Notes under the pieces: generated by a model
Databases searched by the model: none
Seen by the model: only the letters and a program-made list of their open reading frames with translations
What the model was told of the DNA's origin: nothing
Made by a program: the position numbers and the translations under genes
Assembly (NCBI GenBank): GCA_020086605.1
Contig: JACBWW010000039.1
Coordinates: forward strand, 1,719,600 to 1,783,599
Origin: Lanius collurio
Lineage: Eukaryota > Chordata > Aves > Passeriformes > Laniidae
DNA length: 64,000 nucleotides
Direction of reading: 5' to 3'
Shown here: positions 12,101-25,534 of the stretch, one piece after another
How positions within the stretch are numbered: the first letter of the stretch is position 1
How the letters are laid out: each line of letters opens with the position of its first letter

Positions 12101-15100
12101 TGCCTCTGCAAAAGGAGTTTGCCTTTTATGTTTTTTCATCCTTTGCTGAATTTTAGGTGCTTGAGCAGTGCATCACTGTGAGCCAGTGCAATCAGCCTAC
12201 AGAAATATGCAGCCATAATCCCTCAGCTCAGCACAGCCTTGTGTTTTTTCCCAATTAATAGGATACCTCACATTTCCAGTAGAATTAGACAATCACTTGG
12301 AAAACTGGTAAGAACAGAAAAATGGGGCTGTTTCATATGCTATTTTGTTAAAGTCTTGAGTTTTAAATATGGATAATTCAATTTGGGGTGAGGCTCCTAC
12401 TGAACAACCAGGATATTTAAAAAAAACCTTGTAACTGCTATACTGATGATTCAATGTTTAAAGTTTGAATTCTGAAATAAATCACACTGGCTATGCGTGT
12501 GTGAAGCTCTAAAACAAAAAAAGTACCTTAATATATTGGACATTTACACATAAATGTCTCTCCTTCACTTAGTTTGAATTTTTTTTTCCCATTCTGACCT
12601 CTTGAGAATTTTGGATCATGACTCAAAACTTGGCTGTTGGTATTTCATATCCAGGCATCTGGGTATTGGACACTGTAATGTCTTTTGCCAGGTTTCCTTT
12701 ATCTGCTTGCCATTCAGCTCCATCATAAATAATTAGTCCAGTAATTTTAAGTAGCAATTTTGAGAAATGGTTTCGTTCTCTTTCAGTATTCCTGATCCAA
12801 CTAATTTTCACGTATATATTTTTCACTGAAATGCGAAAGTTATGCTGTCTCCTTCTTAATGCTGTCTTCTCATCCAAAATGACCCACTAAGAACCCTGAG
12901 TTTTGGTGAGGTGAATGATTCTAATCTCTGCTAATAATGTGCAGAATTCCTGGCAGTCAAAAATGAATGTTAGGATCTAAACTCTCTATGCAGATGTGCA
13001 TAAGATGTTATCATGTCCATTTAAACCTGAAAAACAAAAAGGCCAAAGAAGCTTTAATAGTAAGAGCTTGAGTGTTTTCTAGGGCCAGTTTGCAGGCCAG
13101 ATTCAGAATTGGGCTTCTACTTGGCTCCCAAGTGGCTCCTGATCTACTCATTAATCTGTTCTTCCTCTCAAAACTCATTGCAGAAATGAGAAATTTTTCA
13201 AAATCTGTACTTCAGTTATTTTTGCCAAGCTAAGGGGAAAAAAACTTTGAAAATTAAGCTATACTATATTTAAGCTATTAAACTATACTGTGACATTAGA
13301 CTGGCAAGAATATGCTTTTCCCCAGAAAGGCTGTAGAAAATAAGCAGTAAATCTGTTATGACAAGTGAAAAGTGCATAAATGTTATAATCTTCACTGACA
13401 AAATCATATCTCGGTTTAGGCAAGATTAGACTTCAAAGCTTGGTTGTTCTTTGTGCTACGCTAAATTCTGCATTTTTGCTTCTAAGGTGAATTTAATTAC
13501 AGAACAGAAACTCGTGGAACATCAACATCATGTAGGGCAGCTACAAGGATTGTGTAAATTCACAATTTGCAGGCAAACCTCAAAATCAATGAGTCCCCTT
13601 GGGGAACAGGGTGGGGGCTGTGTCACATGCTGTGATTTTAGCACCTGGTTTGGAGAGGAAAAGAGTTCCAGACACATTGGTGTTTGTGTTCCCAGCTGTG
13701 TCTAATGCACATTTTGGGAAGAAAGGTCTACTTTAAAGATTTCTTTTAAATATAGGTGCCTTACAGTTTTACACCAACTGGAGCTTTGGCCCAAACTGTT
13801 TGATCTGTCTTTGATGAGGTGAGTTCAGGATTTCTGTGCCTGAGTGATGGCAGAAATGCTATGTAGGTTAGAACCCTTGGGCAGAGCTGCACTTGAAAGG
13901 TTTTAATGAGTGACAAGGTAAGCCCTTTAAAAATGCAGTGACAAAAAAGAAAACCCAGCAGATCATTTGAATAGTACTTACAAGAGGAAAAAGTAGATAC
14001 AGAATATGAAAAAGTATAAAATAAGTAGTTTCATCCAACTGGATTTCTATTGTTCTCAGCTGGGTCAATGGGTATATTGGTTTTAGTTAAGAAAAGAAGC
14101 ATGGTATGCTTGGTAAATATAAAGTAATTTGTAGGATGGTTTTTATAAATGTTAATAAATTGAGTTATGTTATTTAAAACAAACAAAAATATATCCTCAA
14201 GTCCCAGAAGGTATCTACAAAAATAGTTTAAAAAAATTCAATCTAAAATGAAACCTCATTCCTATCAGTGCTAAATCCTCAGTATCTTCTTTTATGGGAA
14301 ACTTGAAATGCCTGGTCCCTTCAAATACCAGAATCCTACAGTTCTCCATCAGGCTTCCTCTATGCATAACACCCACATTAATTTTCTTCAGCTCAAAAAA
14401 ACATGGAGACACCGTAATTAGCAATGAACCAACTCCCTGTCCCAGATTCAGTGTTGTGAGCAGAACCTGCCCACTTTGAAAGGGGTGTGCAGGCTGTGAC
14501 TTTGTTGGCTTACAGAGACCAAGAGCACTGCAGAGATGACACATTTGATGTCTGTGGGGAAGGGGAAAACTGACTGCTCTGACTGATGGCATTCCCTGTT
14601 GGCCAGAGGTGGTGTGCACAAAATGGCAAGGCTGTTACTGCAGTAGCAAACATTAAAGCAATGAAGCTGAGGTAAAGGAAATGCTGTGGAGAAAAGCTCC
14701 TCTCTCATTTCACTTGTTATGAGATGTTCCAAACAAGCAAGAAAGCTCATATGTGTGATGGATGCTACAACAAAAAAGTTAAACAAACAAATTTATGGAG
14801 AGAGGCTCCTCTTATAAGCTCCTTACAATAGGTTATTTCACTTTCTGCTGAAGCAGGTCGGAGCTTTATGGATATAGTTAAGTCAAAAGGGCCTGTGGTG
14901 CTCAGCACTTTTGCAAATTGTATCGCTCAATGATGTGGCTGAGCTAGAACTAATTTGTTCTTACAGCACCTGTTTTTTAGATTGTTAACCTGATTTAATA
15001 GATTTTTACAGATAGATCTATTAATCAAACCAGTAAGAATCAGGGCTTTTAATTTTAATGCTATGTTAGCATTTGATCAAACCTTAAATCTGTGTGGTTT

Positions 15101-17406
15101 TTGACACACTGGTGAAAGGGAGATGTGTTGCTTCTACCACTGCCTTGAGCTCAGCTGGGGTGATCCATATAAGTATTTGCATTCAACAGATTTGGTAGTG
15201 AAATTATTCTCATTTTTCAGAATGATTCAAATAAAGGAAAGTGTGAAATTTCACATCTTGAACCACAAAAGATATCTCATAAGAAAACAACAGAAATGGC
15301 TGTTTGGAATAATTATTCTGGCACGTGTGTGCTTGTGTAGCCACACTGAACATTTCTTCCGCTGTGATACAAATAAGAGAGGAAACTGAGCATGATTGGG
15401 TCACAGGAAAAAAACCAAAACAACAACATAAAATATACTTAAAAACCCTGGGAAAATTGAAAATACTTTGAATTAAACTTTATGGCTGCTGTATGTGTTG
15501 CTTGCACATCTGTTGCAGAAGGAGAGGCAAAGTTAAAGGGGACAGGTTGATCCCTGAAGTAGCATCTGCTTCTGCCTCTGCTATCACTGCTGAGCAGAAA
15601 GATGATTCTCTTTCTGTCCTTCCCTTCCACTTTCCTTACTTTCTTTCAAATTGTGAGGGAAGATATTAGTGGACAGTAAAGAAAGAAGCAGATGAGGAAA
15701 TCTTTTGCTGTTGCTTCACAACCTGTTGCTGGGTTTTGATTGAATAATTCAGTTTATGTGGTTGACTCCACAGATTGGGTCGTTGAAGTGGTTTGTTTTT
15801 CACAAGTCCTTGAGGATTTTTCCTCCTGGTCTGACATTCTCTTCTCATCTGTTCCCATTCCTTGTATTTTCCTCTCATTTGTCTATTTTTATTTGCACTG
15901 CTGCATATATTAAAAGACAAAGAGATTTGATTTTACTAATCTCCTTGTGCCTATGTGTGTAGTGTACCAAATGTAGAATGAAGAATGATTAAAGTATCTT
16001 TTTAAAGGATAACAGAGTGAAGGACATAGAGCTTTGCCTTTGCTGTTAAACCTCCACAAGTAGATGAGGAAAGAGCTGATTACTAAGATGTCAAGTGACT
16101 GAATTTTTGCCTTGGAAAATACTTGAAGGATTTTTGGAATGTGTTTTCTTCTGTCAGGACTAAAGATTTACAATTATTTATTTATTTAATTAATATTTTT
16201 GGTGTATATCCTTTGTGTTTATATATGCCCAAGGTCTCTCCAAGTTGCTGTTGATGGAAGATGAACATGAAAATGCATTAAAATACAGCAGTGTCTCCTA
16301 CTTTGCAGGAAACCCAGCTTTTGTTTTTATTTATTTACTGATGGGAGGAAGAGGAACAGATTCCACTTTTGCCACTCTCCAAAGTAATTCTGAGCTTAAT
16401 TGGTATTATTCTTTGGGGTGGAACCAGGCAGCAGTTTGTGTATTGCTCATTCTTCTTGCCTCAGATCATGTGCAGGACTTTGGAGAGGCATTACCCAGCT
16501 GCTCTGTGCCAGGAGCTGGGAGAGCTCCTCATCCTGCAAATACCAAGGGAGTCCAGAAGGTATTTAGGAGCACATAAGAGTTGGTTCTGTTCTGAACTGA
16601 CTGTGGTGTGTTGGGTGAACTGAGGAAAGTCATTGCCCTTGTTTCCTTTGTTGGATTTATTTAGATTACCAAAAGGCACAAGTGGTGCTGCCTCTGAGTG
16701 GCAACTTACAGGGAGTATTATAACAACCTGGTAGAGACAACACATGTCAGAAGTAGCTGGTGCTGGGCCCTTGTCCTCCAGCACTAAAAATCATGTTTGT
16801 ATGGGCTCAGAACTACCCTGGAGATGTTAGAGCTGGAAACACACAGTGCTTATAAATTATTGCATTATAGGCACACAACCAGATCTATAAAAAAGACTGT
16901 TATATGTTGGCCTCCTACCAAATGAAAACCCTGCTCTGACTTGCAATTCTTAGGAAGTGTTTCACTCCTGAGAAAGAACACAATACAGTCAACATCAGAG
17001 TAATTAGAATTCAGCAGAGGAGATTTGAAATAGATTTAACTGTCTCATTTTGGACTAACTGGCAATGAGAAGGAAAAAACTTCCTTAGGAGAAAATAGTG
17101 AGAATGAGAGCTCTGTGAGGCAAAATTTTAAGAGGCTGCTGATCATGGCTTGTGATGCCAATAGTAGAATTGTCCTTTTTATTGTGTATCATCATGGTAC
17201 CTGGGAGGAGTACTGAGGATCAAGGAAAAAGGAGTACTGAGGAAAAAGTGTGCCATCCAAGTGGGTTTATGCATTTTTCCTATGCATCTAGAGTCATTTT
17301 ACCTCTCTTCTTTCTTTCTCTTTAGAGGCACTATAGTAAAAGTCATGTGGGATTTTTTTCCTCTACAGATATGTAATGAATTCTGGTAACATAATTTTTT
17401 GCACCG
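9106..17406. other. Non-coding, no gene recognised
   Basis: A long AT-rich stretch with A and T homopolymers (for example near 11876-11888). Open frames such as 14215-14619 (minus), 16215-16577 (plus) and 15123-15389 (plus) are short, overlap frames on the other strand and show no known domain. At about 17207-17243 a 13-base segment recurs with a 24-base period. No mobile element is recognised. Confidence 0.5.
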
Positions 17407-17458
17407 TTAAAGATAATAGGTTTTCATTGCCATTAAAGCTAATAGGTTTTCTTTGCCA
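17407..17458. repeat. 26-bp tandem duplication, two copies
   Basis: Copies at 17407-17432 and 17433-17458 differ at two of 26 bases. They share the segment TAATAGGTTTTC. The low divergence suggests a fairly recent slippage event. Confidence 0.85.
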
Positions 17459-19175
17459 TTTCCACTGATGTCAGCATTTTAGTGTCATATAATTTTATTT
17501 ACTTTTCCAGCACACAAATACACCCTGGTTTTCTGTGTACCATCTGTTGCAACAGCGTGAGCTGGAGGGTTGATGGTGTGATCACACACTGGGAATCTGC
17601 TGCTGTTGGAGAAGGGGCAGCAAGCTCTGCAGCCGTGGGCTCCAGTGTAGCACAAATATCAGGAGTGGCAAAGAAGAGAAATCCCAGAGTCATCACAGCA
17701 TGTCCTGTGGGGATTTTTTGATACAAAGGACAGCCTGAGTTTCTCAATTACGTTTGTGCATGTGCTTTGTGCTCTGTAACTCTTCCTGTTGACTGAGAGC
17801 ACTGGACTGTGTGCCCTGACAAGCCCTGTGCAACCTGATATTCCAAAGCTGTGGTGAAATTAAATGAGCAATTTCCACTCTGGGTCAGTGGGTATAAATA
17901 GAACAAAAATGCTCTTAGTAAAGTATTGTTCTGTAAGTGGCTCCAATGACTGCCATACAAAGGTCAATTTGAAGAACTGGGGCTACACCTGTAACAGAAA
18001 CTGTGGAAATCTAAGTAGGTATTTCAAACCCCATCCACATTTTCCTGTCTGTCTAAAAGGTCTGCAAAGTCTAATCCAGTGATCCTGCACACTGCAAAAA
18101 GGAGGAATATGGTGCCTAATGTACCTAATGAGGGGAAAAAACCACATCTTTTTATCTGTATTTATACTTATAGGTGGAAAAAGATGCAAAATTTAATTAG
18201 GAGAAATTATCTTTTCTTACATGCTTAAAACACATGAATTCCTTCCAGCAGTTAGATCTTTGAAAATCTGGTGAATACAGCACAATCACTGACAAAAAGA
18301 ATCTGAGCTTCATATTGCTACAAGAATTTTTGGGTTTTAGCAAACTATTTAAAGGAACTTCCCTCAAGGCCCGTTAATCACTGAAATAGCTATAAGCACA
18401 ATTATAATGAATCAAGAACATATTTAATGGCTTCATTTTTTCTTTAAAAATTTATTGTATACAAAAGGCTGAAAAAGCAGTTACAAAATCTAAATTAATT
18501 TCAACTCTTCAAAAAAGCAAAACCAGACAATCAGATATACATTTACAATTTAAAATCCCTATGGTTTTTGATCGAGCTTGTTCTCTGCTTTTGAAGGGAG
18601 ATGGGGAGAATTGCATTCCTCTGATTGCCCAGCTCTGATTGCAGACAGTGATATGCTAACAATGATTGCTGGAATTTCAGAAAACTTCATAGTGATAATC
18701 CATTTACACTTGGACATTTGACTGCATATTCCATGTCCTTTTAACAATACCTTTTCTGAGGGTACAAATCCTTAACTTGTGTGTCTTCAACAGAAGAAAC
18801 TGAGTGGGGTTCTTAGGAAGACACTGTCCAAGAGTCCCGTGTCACAGATAACAGAATTAATTTAGAGACTTGACCTAATAACATCCCTGTATCATCAGAC
18901 ATCTGTTAAGCTGTTGTGATGACACCACTTTCTTTCATCCTTCATTCTTTATTCTTTATACAGCCACACCATTTCCTTAGTTTTTTTCATTTTCTCTTAT
19001 TTCTTCAGCAGAAGCTGGTGAAGGTGGGGATGTGGTCATTTGTGCTGCACATGGCACAGGCAGGTCCTGGGCTGGGCTTGGGAGTTCCAGGCTATGTCAC
19101 AGTCAAATGGAGCAAAGGGACACATGAAACAATAGAAAAGCACTAAAAGATGACTTGGCTTCTTTCCAAACAAAT
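17459..19175. other. Non-coding, no gene recognised
   Basis: Two open frames overlap on opposite strands at 17482-17747, and a slightly GC-richer segment lies at 19015-19110. Neither resembles a known protein. No repeat family is recognised before the CR1 element that follows. Confidence 0.5.
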
Positions 19176-19521
19176 TGGGATTGTTCAGTCTGGAGAAGAG
19201 AAGACTTTGGGGTGACCTAATTGTGGTCTTCTTGTACCTCAGTGGGAGCCCACAAGAAAGATGGAGAGAGACATTTTATAAGGACATGTAATGACAGAAT
19301 GAGGGGAAATGGCTTCAAACTGAAAGAAAGAAGCTTAGGTCAGATATTGCTGTGAGGGTGGGAAGACCCTGGCACAGGCTGCCCAGAGAAGTGTCCAAGG
19401 CCAGGTTGGACGGGGCTTAGAGCAACCCGAGGTAGAGGAAGGTGGGAAGGTGGCCCTGCCCATAGCAGGGGGTTGGAACGAGATGGTTTTTAAGATCCTT
19501 TCCAACCTATGATTCTATGAT
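19176..19521 (+). mobile_element. CR1 LINE, 5'-truncated copy with 3' end kept
   Basis: CR1 is the main non-LTR retrotransposon of birds and other reptiles; it copies itself through RNA by target-primed reverse transcription. This copy holds only the last part of the element. It begins near the conserved segment around GTTCAGTCTGGAGAAGAG, passes through the CR1 tail landmarks around CACAGGCTGCCCAGAGAAG and TCCAAGGCCAGGTTGGA, and ends with TTCCAACCTATGATTCTATG. It therefore carries 3' UTR and no complete coding sequence. The 5' truncation and preserved 3' end are usual for CR1 insertions. The middle part diverges noticeably from typical copies, so it is not recent. A 22-base T run follows about 60 bases later (19580-19601); CR1 lacks a poly(A) tail, so the run is probably unrelated. 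Confidence 0.93.
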
Positions 19522-22500
19522 CTCCTGAGTGGAATGTAGTTTTAAGTGTGTAAGGTTGTGTGCATTCCTGCTCTGCTTCTTTTTTTTTTTTTTTTTTTTT
19601 TGAGGTAAAACATTGTGTTTTGCTTTTGTTTTAGTTTTTGGGTTTTTTTAATTATTGGCAGTTTAGGTAAGAGATATGAGACCATAAGGAATTTGGTCCC
19701 AAAACTTCCCCACTGTATATAGTTGAAGAGCATTCAGCACCCATTGCCTTGAATAATACTGCAATAAATATGGCACAGAAATGCAACAGCAGTGATGATC
19801 CAGCTCAGATCACAGGTGTTTCACACAGACTTCTTCTCTTCCTCTTTATTCATGTGACAGAAGCTAATTTTAAAGAAAAAAATTTACAGAATTCCAAGAG
19901 CATAAATAAACTGAAAAATATTGGTATTCTGGTAGTACTAAGCAGTATCAAACAGTAGGTATCAGCTGGAACGAATCTCAGTAGAAGTTGTTTTTAAAAG
20001 TGCAATAAAATTCTAATATCCTCTGAAAGGTTATTATCCAAGTAAAGAAGGCATTTATGTATAAAGCTATGCCAATTTGTCTCGTCAAGATGGGGCTTTT
20101 CATGACACCAAATGTGAATTAATTCCTTTTTCACTTACCTTGTAAGTAGCTTTATTCCAATACTCCTGAAATCAATGACAGAGCTGCCATTAAATTCTTT
20201 TCATATGATAGCACNNNNNTTTTCTTTTCAATACACCATGCTGCTTGAACAACTAACCTTTAACTAATGTGCTAATGCCACTTCCAATTGATGTACCTAT
20301 TTAAAATGAACAATGCTAGTGACAGAATAATGAAAACAATTAAGCTGAACTTGTCAGAATTCATAGAAGAGATTGCATATTCATCCTAGACAGCAAAGGC
20401 TATTAGAATCAAATGTTTTCCATAAGAATACTTCGCACAGTTTGTGTGTGGTTTCAAAAAGATGCACCCTTCACATTCTTGTCTTACAAAAGCTAAGTGA
20501 TCTGAGTAGATCCCAGAGTCCCTGAATTTCCCTCAGGTAACTAATTTTCTCTAAGTTTTTCCTTTCTCTGCTGTTTTTAGTAACAGGTGTTCCCAGTAGC
20601 CCTCAGGAAGTCAACAATGGATGCCAGGAGTTACACAAATCCAGCTAAGCCGGTCTGGGCTTTCACATTTTGATGGACTTTGTAGGTACCCCCTCAGATT
20701 TGTTCAATACACCATGAAAAGTCCCTGTTCATGAGGAAAATTAAGGACTTGATGTAATAAGTAACATGCTGTTCCACAAACAACAGAGCTCAGTAAATTT
20801 AGCTTCCTGTAGAGTTTTCTCACATGTTCTTATACCCAACATCACACTTAGCAACCTCTTTGATCCTGTTCATTTCCACCATCTTTTAAATCCCTCTGTA
20901 CTTGAAATCTTCTGCCTCACCCTTGCACTGTACCTCTCTTATGGACATTCTTACACCATTCTATATAAAAGGATCACTCGTGAAACTTGGCAAATAAACC
21001 AGGCATCCTGGGCTGTACCCACCAGCAGAATCTTTTCTCCATGTTTGTATCAGTGTTTTATGGCAGGAGAAAAACTGCCATTGCAATTATAGTATTTTTT
21101 TTAATAAAAATCTGAATTCATTAAGCTAACGGTTGCTTAAAAAACAAATTTTGCAGTATATAGTTTAAGGATAAGCTCAGTGGCTGTGTTTTGCAGAGAG
21201 CTTGCATAAACCTTCTGCATTTAGTCAATAACTTACCTGCACTTTGCTAAAAACCTTGGATTTGCTCTGTCTCTCCCATACACTGAATTAAAGGGAAGAT
21301 GCTAATCTCAGTAATGTATCTTCAGATCTTCCTGTCTTCCATGTGCTCTGCCTAAGCCTCTGCAGTATTACAAGTAAGTCTTTGGAGTGCATTTTGACAG
21401 TGATAGTACATTGCTATTATTTTTGGAACTATATTTGGTGCCACATAATTACTACTGTGAGCTCTGTGCTACCAGAAGCCCTCATTAATCACAAATATTT
21501 TGCTTTTCTGGTTATGGCTCTTCCTTCCCTTGTTCCACTGACTTCCTCCTTCTTTCTTATTTTATTTAAATCTCTGGCCCAGAGCAGCTATAAAAGGTAG
21601 ACATTTATGGGAAAAACAAAGAACAGCAAATTCTGTGTTGGGCATTGTAGGCAGTCATTTGTTTGTTTGCATGCTGAGAAACCTGCCAAAAGTACCAGAA
21701 CTTCTCTCCAGTGAATAATGTAATAAATTAGATTTCATCACCGTGTAATCACAGGTCCATGAGAACTGGGTATAAAAATCTTTCTTCAAATATTTCCTCA
21801 ATGGAGCCCATCGTGACACACACACAGACTCTGTTTGAAAATGTACTTGCATGTTACGTGGCTGTGTTTGCTTTTCAAAGAAAGCCAGTCTTTTTCACCT
21901 CAAAAACTTCATGGTGGCTCTGTGTGTTACTAGCTAATAAAAATGTGTAAAGAAGAGTTGACTGTAGAAGTAAGGCTTATTTGTAAGCATCTGCTACATT
22001 TGTATTTTCTAAATATGTCCATTTGAGTAGGCAGATCAACAAGATAGATGAAATAAAACAAGACCAAAAAAGGCTTTACAAATATTCTGATTTTCTTTCG
22101 AAAATTTCACATTTTTGAGGCATTAAAATGTAAATAAATGAATGAGGAGGGCTAGAAATGTCCAAGAACAGGCAATGAAGATGATATGGTTCATAAACCT
22201 GAATTCTGTTGTGTTTATTGACATGATTTCATCTTTAAGGGCAAAAACCAGCTGCTGGAGGGCCAGAGGTGCTGGGATGGGTCAGCTGGTTAAAGGACCT
22301 TGGTCTAACCCTGCTGAGGAGTTTGGAAACAGAGAGTGTGGCAGCCAAGTCTTGAGCTTATCTCCTGCAGAATTAGTTTCTCAAGAGCTGTGTCAAAACT
22401 ATTTAGTAGGGTTTGAAAAGGCTCAACAGAGGAAGGTACCTGGTGGATTCACTGCTGTCCTGCCCTTCTCCATGGAAGGAAGACCTGAGGTGTTGGAAAG

Positions 22501-23379
22501 AGATCATCAAGGTGCTGACTTTTAAGTGGTTTTCAATACATACCACTAGGTCCATATTTTATTTTGGTGACATCAGGGATCTGGCAGGAATACATGGAAA
22601 TGGGTAAAATCACAGGAAGGTGCCTGTGGACATCCTGTCCTAGAAAATGTTTGCCTTGACAGCAGGCTCCTGTGCTGTAACCTTTCCTTTGGTGGCATCA
22701 GCCAGCACAAACTAGCACCATGTTTATGGACATTATGGTTTCTTTGATGTGCTCATTTTGATAAGTTTTACAACTAGGGTTGGTTTGATTTGGTGTTTGG
22801 GGAGTTTTTTTGAGTTTTGGTGGTATTCATTTGTAGACAGCCTGCTAAGCCTCAGAATCCTGATTTATTGTTTTAGATATAGCTCCTTAGCATCCTTTCC
22901 CCTCTTTAATTAAGTGATAACTACAGCTTTGTGCTAAAGGCTTTCTACTTCTAATAGGGTCTTTTATTCACACTTTAAAAGCAACATCTTTTTTTTTCCC
23001 CCCTTCCTTTAATATAGTCTTGAAAATTGTTATACACTTACCATGAACTTCACAATAATAGTGGCTTTTAATAGTGTTTCTATCATGGATAAATGTTTTT
23101 ACCTTTTTTAGCTGTTCCTTTTTGTTTGCTCTCAGAAAGCTGATTCTTTTTCAAATAATTCTCTCCTTGGAGCTGGGTATTACTTTGGTTGATTTGTGTG
23201 TGTGTGGCTTCCTCATAGCTCCAAAGACACTGAAATAAATTTTGAATTGAAGAGTTGTTCTTTTCTTGAAAATGGACCTTCAGTAACTGCAGCTTGTGCT
23301 GTGACCAATATACTGCTAAGGGAGTAATGAGAAATTGCTTTTGCCCTTCTGGATTCTACTTTTTATCAAAAAAAATCAA
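19522..23379. other. Non-coding, with T homopolymer and assembly gap
   Basis: This stretch holds a 22-base T run at 19580-19601 and the five-N gap described separately. The predicted frames (for example 20766-21092 and 22142-22525, plus strand) have no domain I recognise. About 30 bases near 22153-22183 resemble the CR1 segment that precedes the 3' UTR, but the match is too short to call an element. Confidence 0.5.
20215..20219. other. Assembly gap (five N)
   Basis: Five consecutive N characters. The fixed small number suggests a placeholder, so the true missing length is unknown. Flanking sequence is AT-rich and gives no hint of what is missing. Confidence 0.99.
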
Positions 23380-23582
23380 GTGTCTGGTGGATTTCAAGAG
23401 TTTCCTCTCTGCCCATCTCCCCAGCCTGTCAAGGTCCTTCTGAAGGGCTGCACAGCCCTGTGGGGTATCAGCCACTCCTCCCAGCTTTGTGCCATCAGCA
23501 GATTTGCTGAGGAGGCATCTGCCCCCTCATCCAAGCCACTGATATATAAGTTAAACAATACTGGACCCAGTTTAATACTAAA
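23380..23582 (-). mobile_element. CR1 LINE ORF2 fragment, reverse transcriptase core
   Basis: Read on the minus strand, this encodes a recognisable piece of the CR1 reverse transcriptase. From the 23582 side one frame reads [16 protein letters not shown], matching the conserved segment just before the catalytic motif. The frame then shifts, and the continuation reads [19 protein letters not shown]. Where a working CR1 enzyme has F-A-D-D, with the metal-binding aspartates, this copy reads S-A-D-G, so the active site is lost as well as the frame. Only about 200 bases of an element of several kilobases remain, with neither the endonuclease upstream nor the 3' UTR downstream. It is a dead fossil copy. 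The family call is strong; the subfamily is not determined. Confidence 0.88.
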
Positions 23583-25534
23583 AATCTGAGTCTTTGTCTC
23601 AAGTCTGAAAATTTTGCCTCCAGTCTTTAATTTTATATAGTAAAGAATATGCAGAAAAACTCTTACTTTCATGAAAGATGTACAAATCACTAATAACATT
23701 GAAAAGCCTTGTTTTCCTCAAATAATAACCCAGGAATTTCCTTTTAAATTAGAGAGTTAATATTTTATGTGATTAGAATTAACTTTGGGAACATTTATCT
23801 CATCATGTTTGAATATTCAAGTTCATGATGTATTTTGAGCTAATTTTGGGTAGGCTCATTAGGGAAAAAAGGTGTTGTTATTAATAGTAATTTGCAAGAA
23901 CTTTTGTTGAAGATTAAGTTCCCCTTCAGACTAGATATCTTACAAGTCAGGGATAAATATAGTAACAGGCTTACATAGAGAAGGTGTAAAATCTCAGGCT
24001 TGAGTTAGGAAGGAGTTGTACCATTATTAGCTTCTCATATTCCAATATTCATTAGCATTTTTATCCTGATACAATCAACCTGGATGATACTACTTTCCTT
24101 TTTAGTGCAATTTCAGAAAAGATTGGGTGATAAAAAGTCCTGGAATTCAATTAAAATATTCTGTACTCTCTTTCCGAGATCTCTCTGGTCTAACACTGAA
24201 CATCCAGCAGAATCCATTTTTCAGAAACAGGGATAAGGCTTTTCTATCAGGGCACATCTTTGGTTAGAAGTTTTAATTTTGGTTAGGAGTTTTAGCTTTC
24301 CAGTCCTACATTTGGATTGTGCTGGACTGGAGTTTTCAGTGAGAGAAATAGCTTGGCTTGACCTCTTGAGCAGTTGAGCCCTTCAGTGAGGGAGTTGTTT
24401 CACTTCAGTCATCTTTTTTACCCTCTCTTGTGAAGAAACAGGAGCTCAGTTTAAGTTTTTTTTCTTTTAGCAAAGGACGCCAGCTTTGACCAACATTTCA
24501 TACATGTTTATGATGAAAATGATAAATATTTGAGGTCAGGTAGGGAGTACTAAAAAATGTATAATGATTTTTTTTTTCTTTTAAAACGTGATGTTATCAA
24601 AATTAATTTGAGCATATTTTGCTTGACATAGAATGTGATTATGTTTAGATTGCTCATTTTAGAAAGTATGACTTTCAGTTGAAAGTAATGGAGAATTACC
24701 ATGTAATTTTTCTCCACCTATTTCTAATGACTAATGCAGTTAATATTACCTTGCATACCATTCATCATTTTAGGAGGAATGCTATTAAACTGAAAAGGAT
24801 TTTTTTTTTGACATAATATAATATAAATAAGAAGTAATTAGTAATTTGCATAGTAAATAGCAAAAGATAAATGCATCCAAATTGATGAGATGTGTATCTA
24901 TACATGTACTAAATGAAATTATACTCCTTAAAGACAAAGAGATGGACTCCATCCATTCTGTATGTAGAACTCCTTGGATTTATGTCTGATATAATGTCAA
25001 AAAACCTTTTTTAAAATAGACACAGCTTCTTTGATTAGACAAATGATGGGACAGTAAGCAGAGTTCAAAGCCTATAAATAGCTTTTTTTTTGCTAGCTGG
25101 TTATAAGTTCATTGTCTAACAAAGGGATGTTAAAGAGAACAGGTGAAAGGAGGACAGCTTAGAAGAAGCTCCATTCAGGTCATTATTTCAGCCATTCCTT
25201 TTGTATTATTTCCATAAACAATTTCAAAATTTCACTTTTTAATTGAGGTATTGCATTTAAGTAAAGTAGAATTTGCTCTAAAAAGTATCTAATTGGACTA
25301 ATTGTCTACTGTAATTAGCTAGAAGTCTAGTATATGGGGTTTTTTAATGCTGAAGGTCTCATTAAAATTCCTTCTTGTGAATAAGGGAAGAAGAAGGTAC
25401 CATTAAATTAATTTTTGACGCAAAGTGAAAATCTCCTGCTCTTTTATGTGATATCAAAAATGTAAGCACTTAAGGATGGATCTTGGGGACCCTTATCCAT
25501 CCAGAAAAATTTGCCTTAGGATGTGTTATGAGGT
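23583..25534. other. Non-coding, no gene recognised
   Basis: Very AT-rich, with many T runs (24568-24578, 24799-24808, 25083-25091). No frame of note and no recognised repeat until the CR1 copy that follows. Confidence 0.55.

Noticed and set aside
14215..14619. 134-codon minus-strand frame
   Set aside because: No recognisable domain, and it overlaps other frames in both directions; consistent with chance.
19580..19601. T run after the CR1 copy read as the tail of a retroposed copy
   Set aside because: CR1 does not end in poly(A), the orientation is opposite to such a tail, and about 60 bases separate the two.
22142..22525. 127-codon open frame with a short CR1-like segment at its start
   Set aside because: Only about 30 bases resemble CR1, and the rest matches nothing; too weak for an element or a gene.
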